A stretch of DNA of 64,000 nt, taken from the NCBI GenBank assembly GCA_013076295.1, contig RQOL01000660.1, forward strand, positions 1,860,001 through 1,924,000, given 5' to 3'. Source of the DNA: Sanderia malayensis. Its lineage: Eukaryota > Cnidaria > Scyphozoa > Semaeostomeae > Pelagiidae. The translations under genes and the position numbers were made by a program. Each line of letters opens with the position of its first letter. Positions within the stretch are counted from its first letter, which is position 1. Under the pieces are notes generated by a model. That model was not told the origin of the DNA. It did not search any database and saw only the letters and a program-made list of their open reading frames with translations. Below, one piece after another: positions 26,521-37,438 of this stretch.

Positions 26521-27244
26521 ATCATAACAAATTAAGTAATAAACCAGGCCACCCCAAACGTCACGAGTTCGAGTCTCGTTTTGCCATAATATACCATCCA
26601 TTTTATTTTGTCGTATTTTAATAATCTTATGTACTTCGTAAATAATCAAGTAAATTCTCATTAATCTTTTTAGTTGATGTTCGCGACTTCGATCCGAAAC
26701 GGGATTTGAACTCAAGAAGGTTGCAATAACATTGTTCACGAGATTCGTCCACGAGATTCATCCATTGTTCCATTGGAATACTATGGTACCTTGACGCGGG
26801 AATCCGCGAGGCTTCTTTGTATTGATTCGTTCCATTATCATTTCTTGGTCAAGTGAGGCACCAACTACATTCTCGAAGATTCTGCAATGGCGAGTGGCTT
26901 CGGAAATTGATGACAAAGAATGAACTTCAAAGAATCAAAATAGCGGAGAAAGAGAGGTGAGGACATTTTTATCAAATTCAAGTTTTATTTTAAATGTAAA
27001 ATTATCGAAGGATTACTCAAAAATTTCCCGGTTCATCTTTCAAATATCAATTTAAGTAAATTCACTCTCAGCTAGGCCATTCCATTTCTAGACTTGAGCC
27101 CAATAAAGCCTAATATGCCTACCTCCATTATAATATTCTTAGTCAATGATATATAAAAGTATTGTGAGCCAGAGCTCTTTTTTGCTTTTAAACAAAATAT
27201 TCCCACTCAAAAATGTTATCGGTAGATTTAGTAATTTTCTACCA

Positions 27245-27335
27245 AAGCTGGGTTTGAACTCCGAACTTTCAAACTGTTTTGACTTGCATGCAGCGTCTTA
27301 CCCACTCTTCTATCTGCCCACCACCATCCCCACCA
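27245..27335 (-). repeat. tRNA-like module, second left-arm copy
   Basis: A diverged copy of the module at 26440-26520, about 830 bases further on. Its associated flank is closer to the right-arm copy at about 32020-32110 than to its neighbour. Confidence 0.35.
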
Positions 27336-29053
27336 TCATAACAAATTAAGTAATAAAACAGGCCACCCCAAAGGTCACGAGTTCGAGTCTTGTACAACGA
27401 TAATATGCCATATTTTATTTTGTCATATTTTAATAATCTTATGTACTTCGTAATTAATCAAGTGAATTCTAATTAATCTTTTTAGTTGATGTTCGCGATA
27501 TCGATCCGAAACGGCATTTGAACTCAAGAAGCTTGCAATAACAGTGTTCACGAGATTCGTCCACGAGATCCATCCATTGTTCAATTGGAATACTATGGTA
27601 CCTGAATGCGGGAATCCGCGGGGCTTCTTTCTATTGATTCGTTCCCATTCTCATTTCTTGGTGAAAGGGAAGTGAGCACCAACAACATTCTCGAAGGTTC
27701 TGCAATGGCGCGTGGCTTCGTAAATTGATGGCAAAGAATGAACTTCAAAGAGTCAAAATAGCAGACAGAGAGAGGTAAAGACATTTTCATTAAATCCCAG
27801 TTTTATTTGCAGATGTAGACTTTATCGAAAGAATACTCAAAAACGTGCAGGTTCATAGTTCATACATCCTGGAAAACAATTTCACATCAAGTTAGGCCAT
27901 TAAATTTTTCAATCTAGGCCTGCGAATAAAATGGAGGATGGTCGTTTGCAATTTGGGTTTTAGTTCTCTAGAAACATTTGACAATGAATAGCATGCCTTG
28001 TATATCCGGATTCAAATCTTATTGCTGTATGCCGGCATAACTACTCTTTTAAATTCAGGTGACTCAACTTAAATTGATGTGAAGATGTCTGTCCAGAGAG
28101 GAATTGTCGATAATATCTCGTGAATAACCTTGGTTCAATGATAATAAAGATAAAATGTAATTGTACTTGCTTTTCTCTTACAACTGTCTATTCTCGTTAT
28201 AATATAATCTCCCTTAAATATCTTTGGTCTGAAGATTCTCGACAAAAATACACTTTGGTCTATGGGTTTTGAACCTATGCTATCAAATCTAATGGACATC
28301 TAAAATGACGTCGCTCCATATATCTCTTTATTTGCCCATCACAACATGCACAAATTCATGTAACGAGTTGGTGTGAAATTCTTGATTTCTTTATAAATTA
28401 TTTTCTAGTTTCTAGTAAACATTTTTACTTTTTCTTTTTTCAGCAGACAGATGTGAAGATTGTGATCTTAATATTTAAGAAAGCAAAAAACGTCCAGACA
28501 TTTCGATATAAAGTTATTCCCACCATCAGCAAGTTCGAGAAGCATTCTCGTGAGAGATATTGCAGCTTGAAGAATCTTAGATATTTGCTTCGTAAGTTTT
28601 ATTTCTTTTCATTAATTTTACTTCGATATATCCTTATTTCCTATTTGTCTACAGTTAATTTTGAATTTTGGTTTCTACCATAACAGCTACATCAATGATT
28701 TTGGAAGAGAATACCTGGATGAAAGAATTTACTCTGGCTATTCAAGCTTACTGCGCAAGAGATAGCTTTTAATTATTTTACTTTCTATTTGATTCATTTT
28801 TTTATGTTTCTTCGTTCTTCCATGTTTTCTACTATGTTACTAGCGTTGGTGTTCTTGAACATTTGCAGCAAAGAAGAAGATCGAAGAAGGAAGACGGCAG
28901 ACAGAAGAAGACGTTTTATGATTTTTTCATTTTATACTTAGGATAGATTTAGGGGTAAGGTGTAACATAATTACTCACTCGTAAGGATATATTATGATAT
29001 CATAAGTAACGTAAATAAAAAGTAATCTAGCATAGCATAAGATAGTTTCAGGC

Positions 29054-29576
29054 ATCATCCTCCAGGTGACCTCTTAATGGATAAGAGGCAACCTGGAGGA
29101 TGACCAGGTAGGTAGGTGAAGGGCGAGTATCTTATCACCCTTCACTTACCTACCTACCCACCCGTTCTTCTCAAATGGGGAGGGACGGGTGGGTAGGTAG
29201 GTAAGTAAAGGGTGATAAGAGACTCCTCCGGGAGGAGTCTCCCAGCATTTGAGAGGTGTGAGGATACATAGGTGAGGAGTGTGAATGAGTGTCTAAAAAT
29301 TGCGAGTCTTCTTCTCCTACACATCTGTTTAAATTTAGTCGTCTCTCCTACCAACTTTTCCCTTCTACCTTCTCTCCTTACTCCTTTGGAGGAGGGAAGG
29401 AGTAACTTATCACCCTTCACTTACCTACCTACCCACCCCTCCCTCCCCATTTGAGAGGAACGGGTGGGTAGGTAAGCAAGTGAAGGGTGGTAAGATACTC
29501 ACCCTTCACCTACCTACCTGGTCATCCTCCAGGTTACCTCTTATCCATTAAGAGGTCACCTGGAGGATGACACCTA
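29054..29576. repeat. Nested hairpin cluster at centre of the inverted repeat
   Basis: Several self-complementary stems lie in series. 29054-29103 has TCATCCTCCAGGT at one side and its complement ACCTGGAGGATGA at the other. 29106-29155 carries AGGTAGGT/ACCTACCT ends. 29156-29194 carries ACCCACCCGT/ACGGGTGGGT ends, and 29220-29241 has AGACTCCTCC/GGGAGGAGTCT. The same blocks return inverted at about 29390-29576. The cluster can fold locally or as one long foldback. Confidence 0.75.
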
Positions 29577-31224
29577 AAACTATCCTACTCTATGTTATAT
29601 TAACGTTTATTTACGCTATCATTTTATATTACGAGTAATTATGTTACACCTTACCCTTAAGTCTATCCTAAGTATAGAATTAAAAAAATCATGAACTCGC
29701 TCCTGTCGTCTTTTTCTGTTGTCTTCCTTCTTCTTCTTTCATCCAAATGTTACCAATGCTAGCAAAAATGTAGAATATCCCTATGTACTATGTATGTACA
29801 CCTTACCCCTAAATCTATCCTAAATATAAAATGAAAAAATCATGAAACGTCTTCTTCTGTTTGCTGTCTTCCTTCTTCTATCTTCTTCTTTGCTGCAAAT
29901 GTTGAAGAAGACCAATGCTAGTAACATAGTAAAAAACATGGAAGAACGAAGAAACGCAAAAAAAATATATCAAATAGAAACGTAAAATAATTAAAAGCTT
30001 TCTCTTGTGCAGTAAGCTTGAATAACCAGAGCGCATTCTTTCATCCAGGTATTCTCTTCCAGAATCATTGATGTAGCTATTATGGTAAAGGCCAGAATTC
30101 AAATTTATCGGAGTCTATCGGAGTAAGCTAACAATAAACAGCAAATTAAACTTACGAAGCAGTGATCTAAGATTAGTGGCTGTTAGAATTTATGGCATAG
30201 GCTCAAATCCAAAGATAGGAAAGCATTTTTCGTCGAGAATCTCAAGGCCAAGGAAATTTACGGTAATATAAGGATAGTAGCAAGTGATACTTACGTTCTA
30301 TCTATGTCAGGTATTATCACCAGATATTTTCAAAGATTCTCAAACATATAATCACTTAAGTTTTTTCTCGACAAATATTTCCAAATCTATTTGGTTTAGT
30401 CACCTAAAGTTAAAACAGAACAAATTAAAAAATTAGCAGTCATTTGCATATATATACAGGCATACAATGTTGAGATTCAAACCTAAAGATATGAGGCATG
30501 TTAATCAATGTTAAATATTATATCAGAAAACTAGCAAACTGCCATGACACCCATCTTGTTGGTGGGCCTAGATTGAAAAATATAATGGCCTAACTTGGCG
30601 TGAAATCGTTTTCCTGGATGTATGAATTTTGAACCTGCACGTTTTTGAGTAATCTTTCGATAAAGTTTACATCTAAAAATAAAACTGGGATTTAATGAAA
30701 ATGTCTTTACCTCTCTTTCTCCGCTATTTTGATTCTTTTGAAGCTCATTCTTTGTCATCAATTTACGAAGCCATTCGCCATTGCAGAACTATCGAGAACA
30801 AAGTTGGTGCCTCACTAGTCACTTCACCAAGAAAGGATAATGGGGAAGAATCAATAGAAAGAAGCCTCGCGGGTTGCCGCGTCGAGGTACAATAGTATTC
30901 CAATGGAACAATGGATGAATCTCGTGGACGAATCTCGTGAACAATGTTACTGCAACCTTCTTGAGTTCAAATCCCGTTCCGGATCGAATTCGCGAACATC
31001 AACGAAAAACTTTTTCGTTGATGTTCAATAATCAAGTAAATTCTCATTAATCTTTTTCGGAAAAAGATTAATGAGAATTTACTTGATTATTTACGAAGTA
31101 CATAAGATTATTAAAATACGACAAAATAAAATGGATGGTATATTATGGCAAAACGAGACTCGAACTCGTGACGTTTGGGGTGGCCTGGTTTATTACTTAA
31201 TTTGTTATGATAGTGAGGGTGGTA

Positions 31225-31305
31225 GTGGGCAGATAGAAGAGTCGGTAAGGCGCTGCATACAAGTCAAAACAGCTTGAAAGTTCGGGGTTCAAATCCAGCT
31301 TTGGT
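31225..31305 (+). repeat. tRNA-like module in right arm
   Basis: Inverted near-identical partner of 26440-26520, with B-box-like GGTTCAAATCC at 31286-31296. A further copy lies at about 32030-32112. Confidence 0.4.
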
Positions 31306-33760
31306 AGAAAATCACTGAATCAATTTACAGAGAAATATTTTGAGTGGGAATATTTTGTTTAGAAGCAAAAAAGGAACTCTGGCTTACAACACTTTTTTAT
31401 ATCATTGACTATGAATATTAGAATGGAGGTAGGCATATTAGGCCTTATTGGGCTCAAGCCCAGAAATTGAATGGCCTAGCTGGGCGTGAATTATTGATAT
31501 TTGAATCATGAACCTGGAAGTTTTTGAGTAATGATTCGATAATTTCAACATTTAAAATGAAACTGGAATTTGATGAAAATGTCCTCACCTCTCCTTCTCC
31601 GCTATTTTGATTCTTTTGAAGTTCATTCTTTGCCATCAATTTAAGAAGCCACTCGCCATTTCAGAACCTTCGAGTATGTGGTTGGTGCCTCACTTCACCA
31701 AGAAATGAGAATGGGACGAATCAATACAAAGAAGCCTCGCGGGTTCCCGCGTCGAGATACCATAGTACTCCAATTGAAAAATGGATGAACCTCGTGGACG
31801 AATTTCGTGAACAATGTTATTGCAACCTTCTTGAGTTCAAATCCCGTTTCGGATCGAAGTCGCGAACATCAACTAAAAAGATTAATGAGAATTTACTTTA
31901 CGAAGTACATAAGATTATTAAAATACGACAAAATAAAACGGATGGCATATTATCGCTATACAAGACTCGAACTCGTGACGTTTGGGGTGGCCTGTTTTAT
32001 TACTTAATTTGTCATGATGGTGGGGGTGGTGGTGGGCGAATAGAAGAGTCGGTAAGGCGGTCCATACAACTCAAAACAGCTTGAAAGTTCTGAGTTCAAA
32101 TCCAGCTTTGGTAGAGAATCACTGAATCAATTTACGAAGAAATTTGTCAAGTGAGAATATTTTGTTCAAGACCAAAAAAAGAAACTCTAGCTTACAATAC
32201 TTTTGCACATCGTTAACTAGAAATATTATAATGGATGTAGGCATATTAGGCTTTATTGAAAATTGAATGGCCTAGTCCAAGTCTGAAAATTGAATGGCCT
32301 AGCCGGGCGGGAATTAGAATTTACTTAAATTGCTATTTGAGTCATGAACTTGAAAGGTTTTGAGTAACCCTTCGACAATTTCTGCATTTAAAATAAAACT
32401 GGAATATGATGGAAGGGTTCTCACATATCTCACCTTTATCTGGCGCCTTGAAATTCATTCTTTGTCATCAATTCATGAAACGAGACGCCATTACTGCACC
32501 GCGCTCTCTTCAAATATGTGTGTCACTTCACTGAGAATGGGAACGAACCAATTAAAAGTCCTGCGAGTATCCTGCATCGAAGTACCAAAGATTGAATTGA
32601 ACAATGGACGAATCTTGAATTCAAATCTGGCTTCAGTCGGAAATCACGGAGATTTCTGTTACCTAAAAAATCTATGAACATGTTATTAGACTATTGATAA
32701 GTTATATACCATCGTAGCCACATTAGTAAAAATTAGGTTCAGACGGTTATTCGAAGAATGTTAGCTAAATGAGAAATTTAACACGAGAGACATTCTCCAG
32801 CTGAACAAAAAATTAAGAAATGCGTGGGTCTTGTTTTTCGTGCACGTTTAAACTCGAACCCATTAATATCATTGTACAGCTTTTCGTAATTAACAGTAAG
32901 CGATAAAGATGTGCGAATCGGTAAATTGAAGGATTGATAGAGCGACGATATTTGAAAAGTCACCAGACTTAATTGCCCAGGTTCAAAACCACTAATCAGA
33001 GGTGAAATTTGTTGACCATTTTGAGGCTTAGGTGAATTTAAACAAAGCTGATAAAAAGAAATGCTATACTTGCAGATCATTTTTCATTGTGCCTGGCCAG
33101 GTATTTGCAAAATATCAAGTTGGAATTTCTTCTTTCCATCGTCCATAGAACACGATTCAGAAATGTAACGGACTTATGTTCGGTCGTCTGACACCTCCAT
33201 CTTTGCCCCTTCTGCTGGGTCTGAAATTGAAACAAAATGTATTAAAGAAAATGCCCAGTAATTCCACCCACAAACCTTATAAACGCATAGAAGTAATCAT
33301 ATTTTCAAATAATAATGCCAGATGTGAAGCAGTAAGTACCAAAACTGATGTAAGACGATAATTTGTGTTCAGTCAAGCATGGTGGAAGAATGAAAGTGAC
33401 CTCGTGCAACCTCCATCTTGTTCACAGCTGGGCCTAGGCCATGAAACTGATAGTCCAAGCATGACATGGGAAACTGAATTTTCTTCGCGAGAATTGAAAT
33501 CATTATATCCAAGTATTCAAATTAAATAAATTCATCACTGTTTAATTGTATTACCTTCGAATTCGTTTATTTGAGTCGCTGGTTTTCACAATTCAACCTT
33601 CATCCCAAATCCTGAGGGCGGTAGCCATTGCAGGAGGGTGTGGGGTGCACGGCACGTAAAAAGCTTGGCGAGAAAAGAAGACCAGACTCGGAAATGAAAA
33701 TGACAACGAACCCATGGCATTAAAACCCGCGGATATCCCGCGTCAAAAATTATTGATTAC

Positions 33761-34477
33761 TCTTCAATTTAAAAAACGAAGCATTGTAATTTTAACAACA
33801 GATGCTCTATAAACAGTAGCTACGACTGTACTTTAAAGGTAAGAAATATAGCTAACAACTTATCTACTTTAGTGAAAATAGCACCAGTAATGATGTAAAT
33901 CTCTTGTTAATAAACTACTCTCTAATTTGGTGCACTAAGCATGCCATACCTCAGGAAGGGATACCCTCATATGAATCTACATGGCCATGTTCATCAACCC
34001 TTGACTCAGCTCGAGTTCAAATTTCTTCCACAAAATTGCAAACGGCTCAAAAAAGAACGATCCTCAAAAATGTCATTTGATACAAATAAAAAGTTTGAAA
34101 ACGTAGAATGATTTTGGGGCATATACAATTTCACTTGCCAAATGAGCAAAGTTATTACAGTGAAATCTAGACATGGCTTTTTGAAGAAACAGATAATCTA
34201 AGCGAACTGTAGACAAACCACTTCGCTCATCCAAAAATTCGTTATGCAATGGAAATTATACGTTGAAGCATGTCAAGGCACCAAATGCTAAGCCCAGCCG
34301 GTATATCAAGAAGCCCCTGATACCAAAAGGGCTTATTACATCAAGATTCCACTGCATAAATAACATAAATTATACATGGTATTATTCTTAACCAATGTTT
34401 GGGTCATCGCACACTGGAACATGCAGATCCTTTCCGATACTTTAGAAGGCACCCCATTGCAAAAATAGGTGCATATC
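33761..34477. other. Region 3' of Wnt gene
   Basis: AT-rich sequence between the repeat array and the Wnt stop codon. It probably includes the Wnt 3' UTR, which runs leftward. No gene or convincing repeat is seen. Confidence 0.4.
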
Positions 34478-37438
34478 CTACTTACAGACGTGTTCATCAT
34501 AGCTCCTGCGGCATTCTTTACACTTGACATAGCAGCACCATACATACTTACAGTGACACCTCTCCAATATCTGTATTTGCTGCACCTTGTAGCCCCTTCC
34601 ACAGCAGAGATTCTCGCAACTGTGGTAGCCGGTATCGCTTTTATTGCACGATCGTCCCTGGGTGCCGTGAACGCCCAGTTTGGGGTTTGAAATGCAATAA
34701 TTTGGAGACTCATGCGCGTAGATCATGCTCTTCGGTCGAATATCAGCGCCCAGCCATTTTGAAACGAACCGCTTCTTAATTCGGTCATATACGACCATCG
34801 TTGACCGGTCGTAATGGCTGAGAAGTTTTGAAGCCGCATCTCTCAGAAATGGTATCCGCTTCCAACAACTTTTCACAGCGCAATTACCAGATACACCGTG
34901 ACAACGACAGTGAATGTTGCCAGGTCCAATCAGTATCTAAAACAAATAAACATATAAGAATGTTTTTAATATACATGCTATGCAGTTGATTTCCAGCCAG
35001 CGGTCTCCTCCTCGTTCAACTAACTTTCCTCTAAAACCAGCTAAACATTCGATCCAACTTCAGAGTTATCGCTCTATAGTTAAAAGAAGCTAGCCTGATA
35101 ACCAAACCCTTATTTCAAGAACGTATTGGTACCTACTTCTTGAAATAGGGGTCTGGTGCAGTCAAATATATGTATTGGGTTCTAACTAGTATTGGGTTCC
35201 CTCGTTCCCCGGGTTTCAATACGGGCATTCCACACGTAAACATTCCTAGTCACTTGCAAGACAGAAAGCTATCTTGGGCAGCTAGTGGGCAAATCATAGA
35301 TGTTAGCGTTTACTCTTATTACCTCCCTGCCTAATTTGTTGTTGTGCTGCTTCAATTCACTTGAAATGTGCTTTGCATTTCGCTTTCGTCTCTTCCACTG
35401 TGCATCAGAAAACCTTGCTGCAAACCGTATGCCGGTAAGCAAGAAGTTCGTACAGCTGCTAAATCTGAGATCTTTGACTTGTTTTCCCAGTGGAAGATAT
35501 TCCGGCTTTTTAGCACATGAACAACCCGATATTCTACCGTCCATGCATGCTTTGGCGACCGAATGTGCAAGCGAGGCTGAGAACAACGCGTGCACAAACG
35601 CGGACTCCTTTGTATCTGCAGAATAATAATAATAATAACGACAATAAAAATAATAGTAATAACCTCCGAATTTTTTAATTCAAAGACTGCAATGTGTTCA
35701 AAATACAGCATTACGAGTTGCTTGCAACGTGTCCAAATTCAGCAGAAGGCACCTAAGTCCATTATTCAAGGAATTACATTGGTTAAAAATAAAGGAAAGG
35801 ATTGCATTCAAGATTTGTCTTATTGTGCATAAAAGTGTATGGGGTGATGCGCCAGATGTTTTGAAAGACAAAATTCAGGTCCAAAGTACACGCTACAACA
35901 CAGTGCAGGTGAAGGCCAGTAATGGTAAATATGGTGATCGATGTTTTGGGAGAGCGGGTCCAATGTTATGGAATAATCTCCCTGGTGATCTTAGGATGAT
36001 CAGGTCTACAGAAAACTTTAAAACGACCCTAAAAAGTTTTCTTATGTCTAACACACTCTGACTTTTACAAATTTTAATTTCAACATTTTAATACTTATAT
36101 AACAACGTTTAGAAAAATGTTCACAGTTGAGCAAACTTACTGCAAATAAGCAGAAGTAGATAACTGTGGGTAAAACCAATTTATTATTATTTATTATTAT
36201 TATTATTAATAATAATTAATAATAATTATTATTAATAATAATAATAATAAAATTTATTTATAGTTATAGTTGGCTTTATTTATAGCTAGTGCTAATACAG
36301 GCCAACTCTACTCTACACTACTTACAGTTGTTAAAGAAACGTTTATTAAATTTAATTACAGATGCGGCAGCTACATCCGAATCCCTTAGACAAATAAACT
36401 CAAATGCTTCTTCAGTATCGCTTCTTCGATTCAATTAAAAATATTTCACTATTTGCAGAAACTACTCGTCTTCATTGAACATTCATATTTTGGTTTTAGT
36501 AAATTATATTATAGATTTACGGTTGGTTGGGTCGATAAATTGGTAAACATGCGATGGGAAAATAAAGCTCTCAGCATTGTGCGACAATTTTTGGAAACCA
36601 AACTATTTTGATTATCCAGACATACCCATTCATTAATCTTAAAACCTAAAATCGCAAATAATGATCTTTATGGTTTTGTTTGAAAGGAAAAGAAGATTTG
36701 TCAAATAAGGAGTTACAGTGAAATCCTCAGAAACATCTTATAGAAATCGGGACCACTCTATGGTTAATAATTTATCTATGAGTAATTGAATCTTAGTCAC
36801 ATTAGCCTATTACCCAACTCTAAATATTTGTAATCAAGTTAGCAGAATTGTACATGGACCCAAGTTGACTGATGACGATTTATGTAAAGCAAAAAGCGTT
36901 AAAATTTCTTTTTTGTCGGCCAATCCCTCCTTATTCTCTGTCTACTGAAACACAATCCATTGTGAAAGTGTCTCCGTTAATTTCATCAAAGTCTTTTTAT
37001 TTATACCAACCTTACAAGTCGGATTCGACAGCAAAATCATAGTTCAGACACACAAGATGGGGCATTCAGAATCCCAACACTTGGGGTTTAAACACCTAAG
37101 GCACTCGTAGTTCAGAAACTTGGGTTAGGGTGGGTTGTAACAAAACTCAGCTCCATAGTTTCGAAGAGTGGATCTTACAAGGAAATTGCATGTTCGATAA
37201 TTACTGATATATACCTTCTTTAAGGTCGACACCGCGAAGTTTTCGATCTATAGTTGAACAATTCCACTTGCGATATCGAAACTGCTCCTTGCATTGGTAT
37301 TTCGTGGAAGATATTGCAGTTGACATGAAGGACATTTGTCTCTGGTGTTTTCTACAAAAACGCACCAATCGTCCACTAAAATACTCCTTCGTGCAATCGG
37401 CCTTACTCCACACGTAATTATCTGTAATGTCAATTGAT
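34478..37438 (-). CDS. Wnt family secreted signalling protein (first exon not found)
   Basis: Exons on the minus strand: 37438..37215, 35615..35323, 34936..34478 (stop TAG). Junctions are AAAGAAG|gtatat...ctgcag|AT and GGGAG|gtaata...gttttag|ATA, and phases agree. The 324 residues visible show the family hallmarks: FRYRKWNCS, TKESAFVHALFSASLAHSV, CRCHGVSGNC (keeping the Ser acylated in Wnts), SPNYC, GTQGRSCN, LCCGRGY, and the C-terminal CHCKYVWCCYVKCKEC...CK. The first exon seen needs two bases from an upstream exon, which should carry the signal peptide. Wnts bind Frizzled/LRP receptors outside the cell. Oddity: the usual WGGCSD segment is replaced by LRFSSCTN. The subfamily is undecided. 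Confidence 0.93.
34937..35322 (-). other. Wnt intron (386 bp)
   Basis: Lies between the exon ending HNNKLGRE and the exon starting ILIGPGNIHCRCHG. No coding sequence is seen. Confidence 0.7.
35680..36063 (+). mobile_element. Non-LTR retrotransposon reverse transcriptase C-terminal fragment in Wnt intron
   Basis: It lies on the strand opposite the Wnt gene, in the 1.6-kb intron 35616-37214. It reads LQRVQ, then after a frameshift ELHWLKIKERIAFKICL, GDRCFGRAGPMLWNNLP and FKTTLKSFL. These are typical of the C-terminal end of CR1/Jockey-like reverse transcriptase ORF2. It ends at TGA 36061-36063 and is followed by TTA/ATT microsatellite, as many such elements have at the 3' end. The upstream catalytic domain is absent, so this is a dead 5'-truncated copy. 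Confidence 0.75.
36180..36252. repeat. ATT/TTA microsatellite
   Basis: Runs of TTATTA, then AATAAT, forming a self-complementary AT tract about 120 bases after the retrotransposon fragment. Confidence 0.85.

Larger units (their letters stand above)
24450..33760. repeat. Large imperfect inverted-repeat array (~9.3 kb)
   Basis: The left arm (about 24.45-28.98 kb) reappears as reverse complement in the right arm (about 29.6-33.76 kb). For example, 25330-25640 matches 33170-32870 inverted, and 25255-25330 matches 33170-33245 inverted. The arms are built of repeated units marked by a GACGCGGGnnnCCCGCG-like core at 24483, 24831, 25966, 26793 and about 27605 (+ orientation), and inverted at 30868-30884, 31738-31754 and 33727-33744, with a decayed copy near 32565. 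Short open frames here are shared repeat sequence with no recognisable protein. The element class is unknown; a compound foldback or DNA-transposon array is likely. Confidence 0.75.

Noticed and set aside
29154..29454. Overlapping open frames on both strands at the palindrome centre.
   Set aside because: They consist of translated hairpin repeats (GGTAGG, CCTACC) with no protein-like signal.
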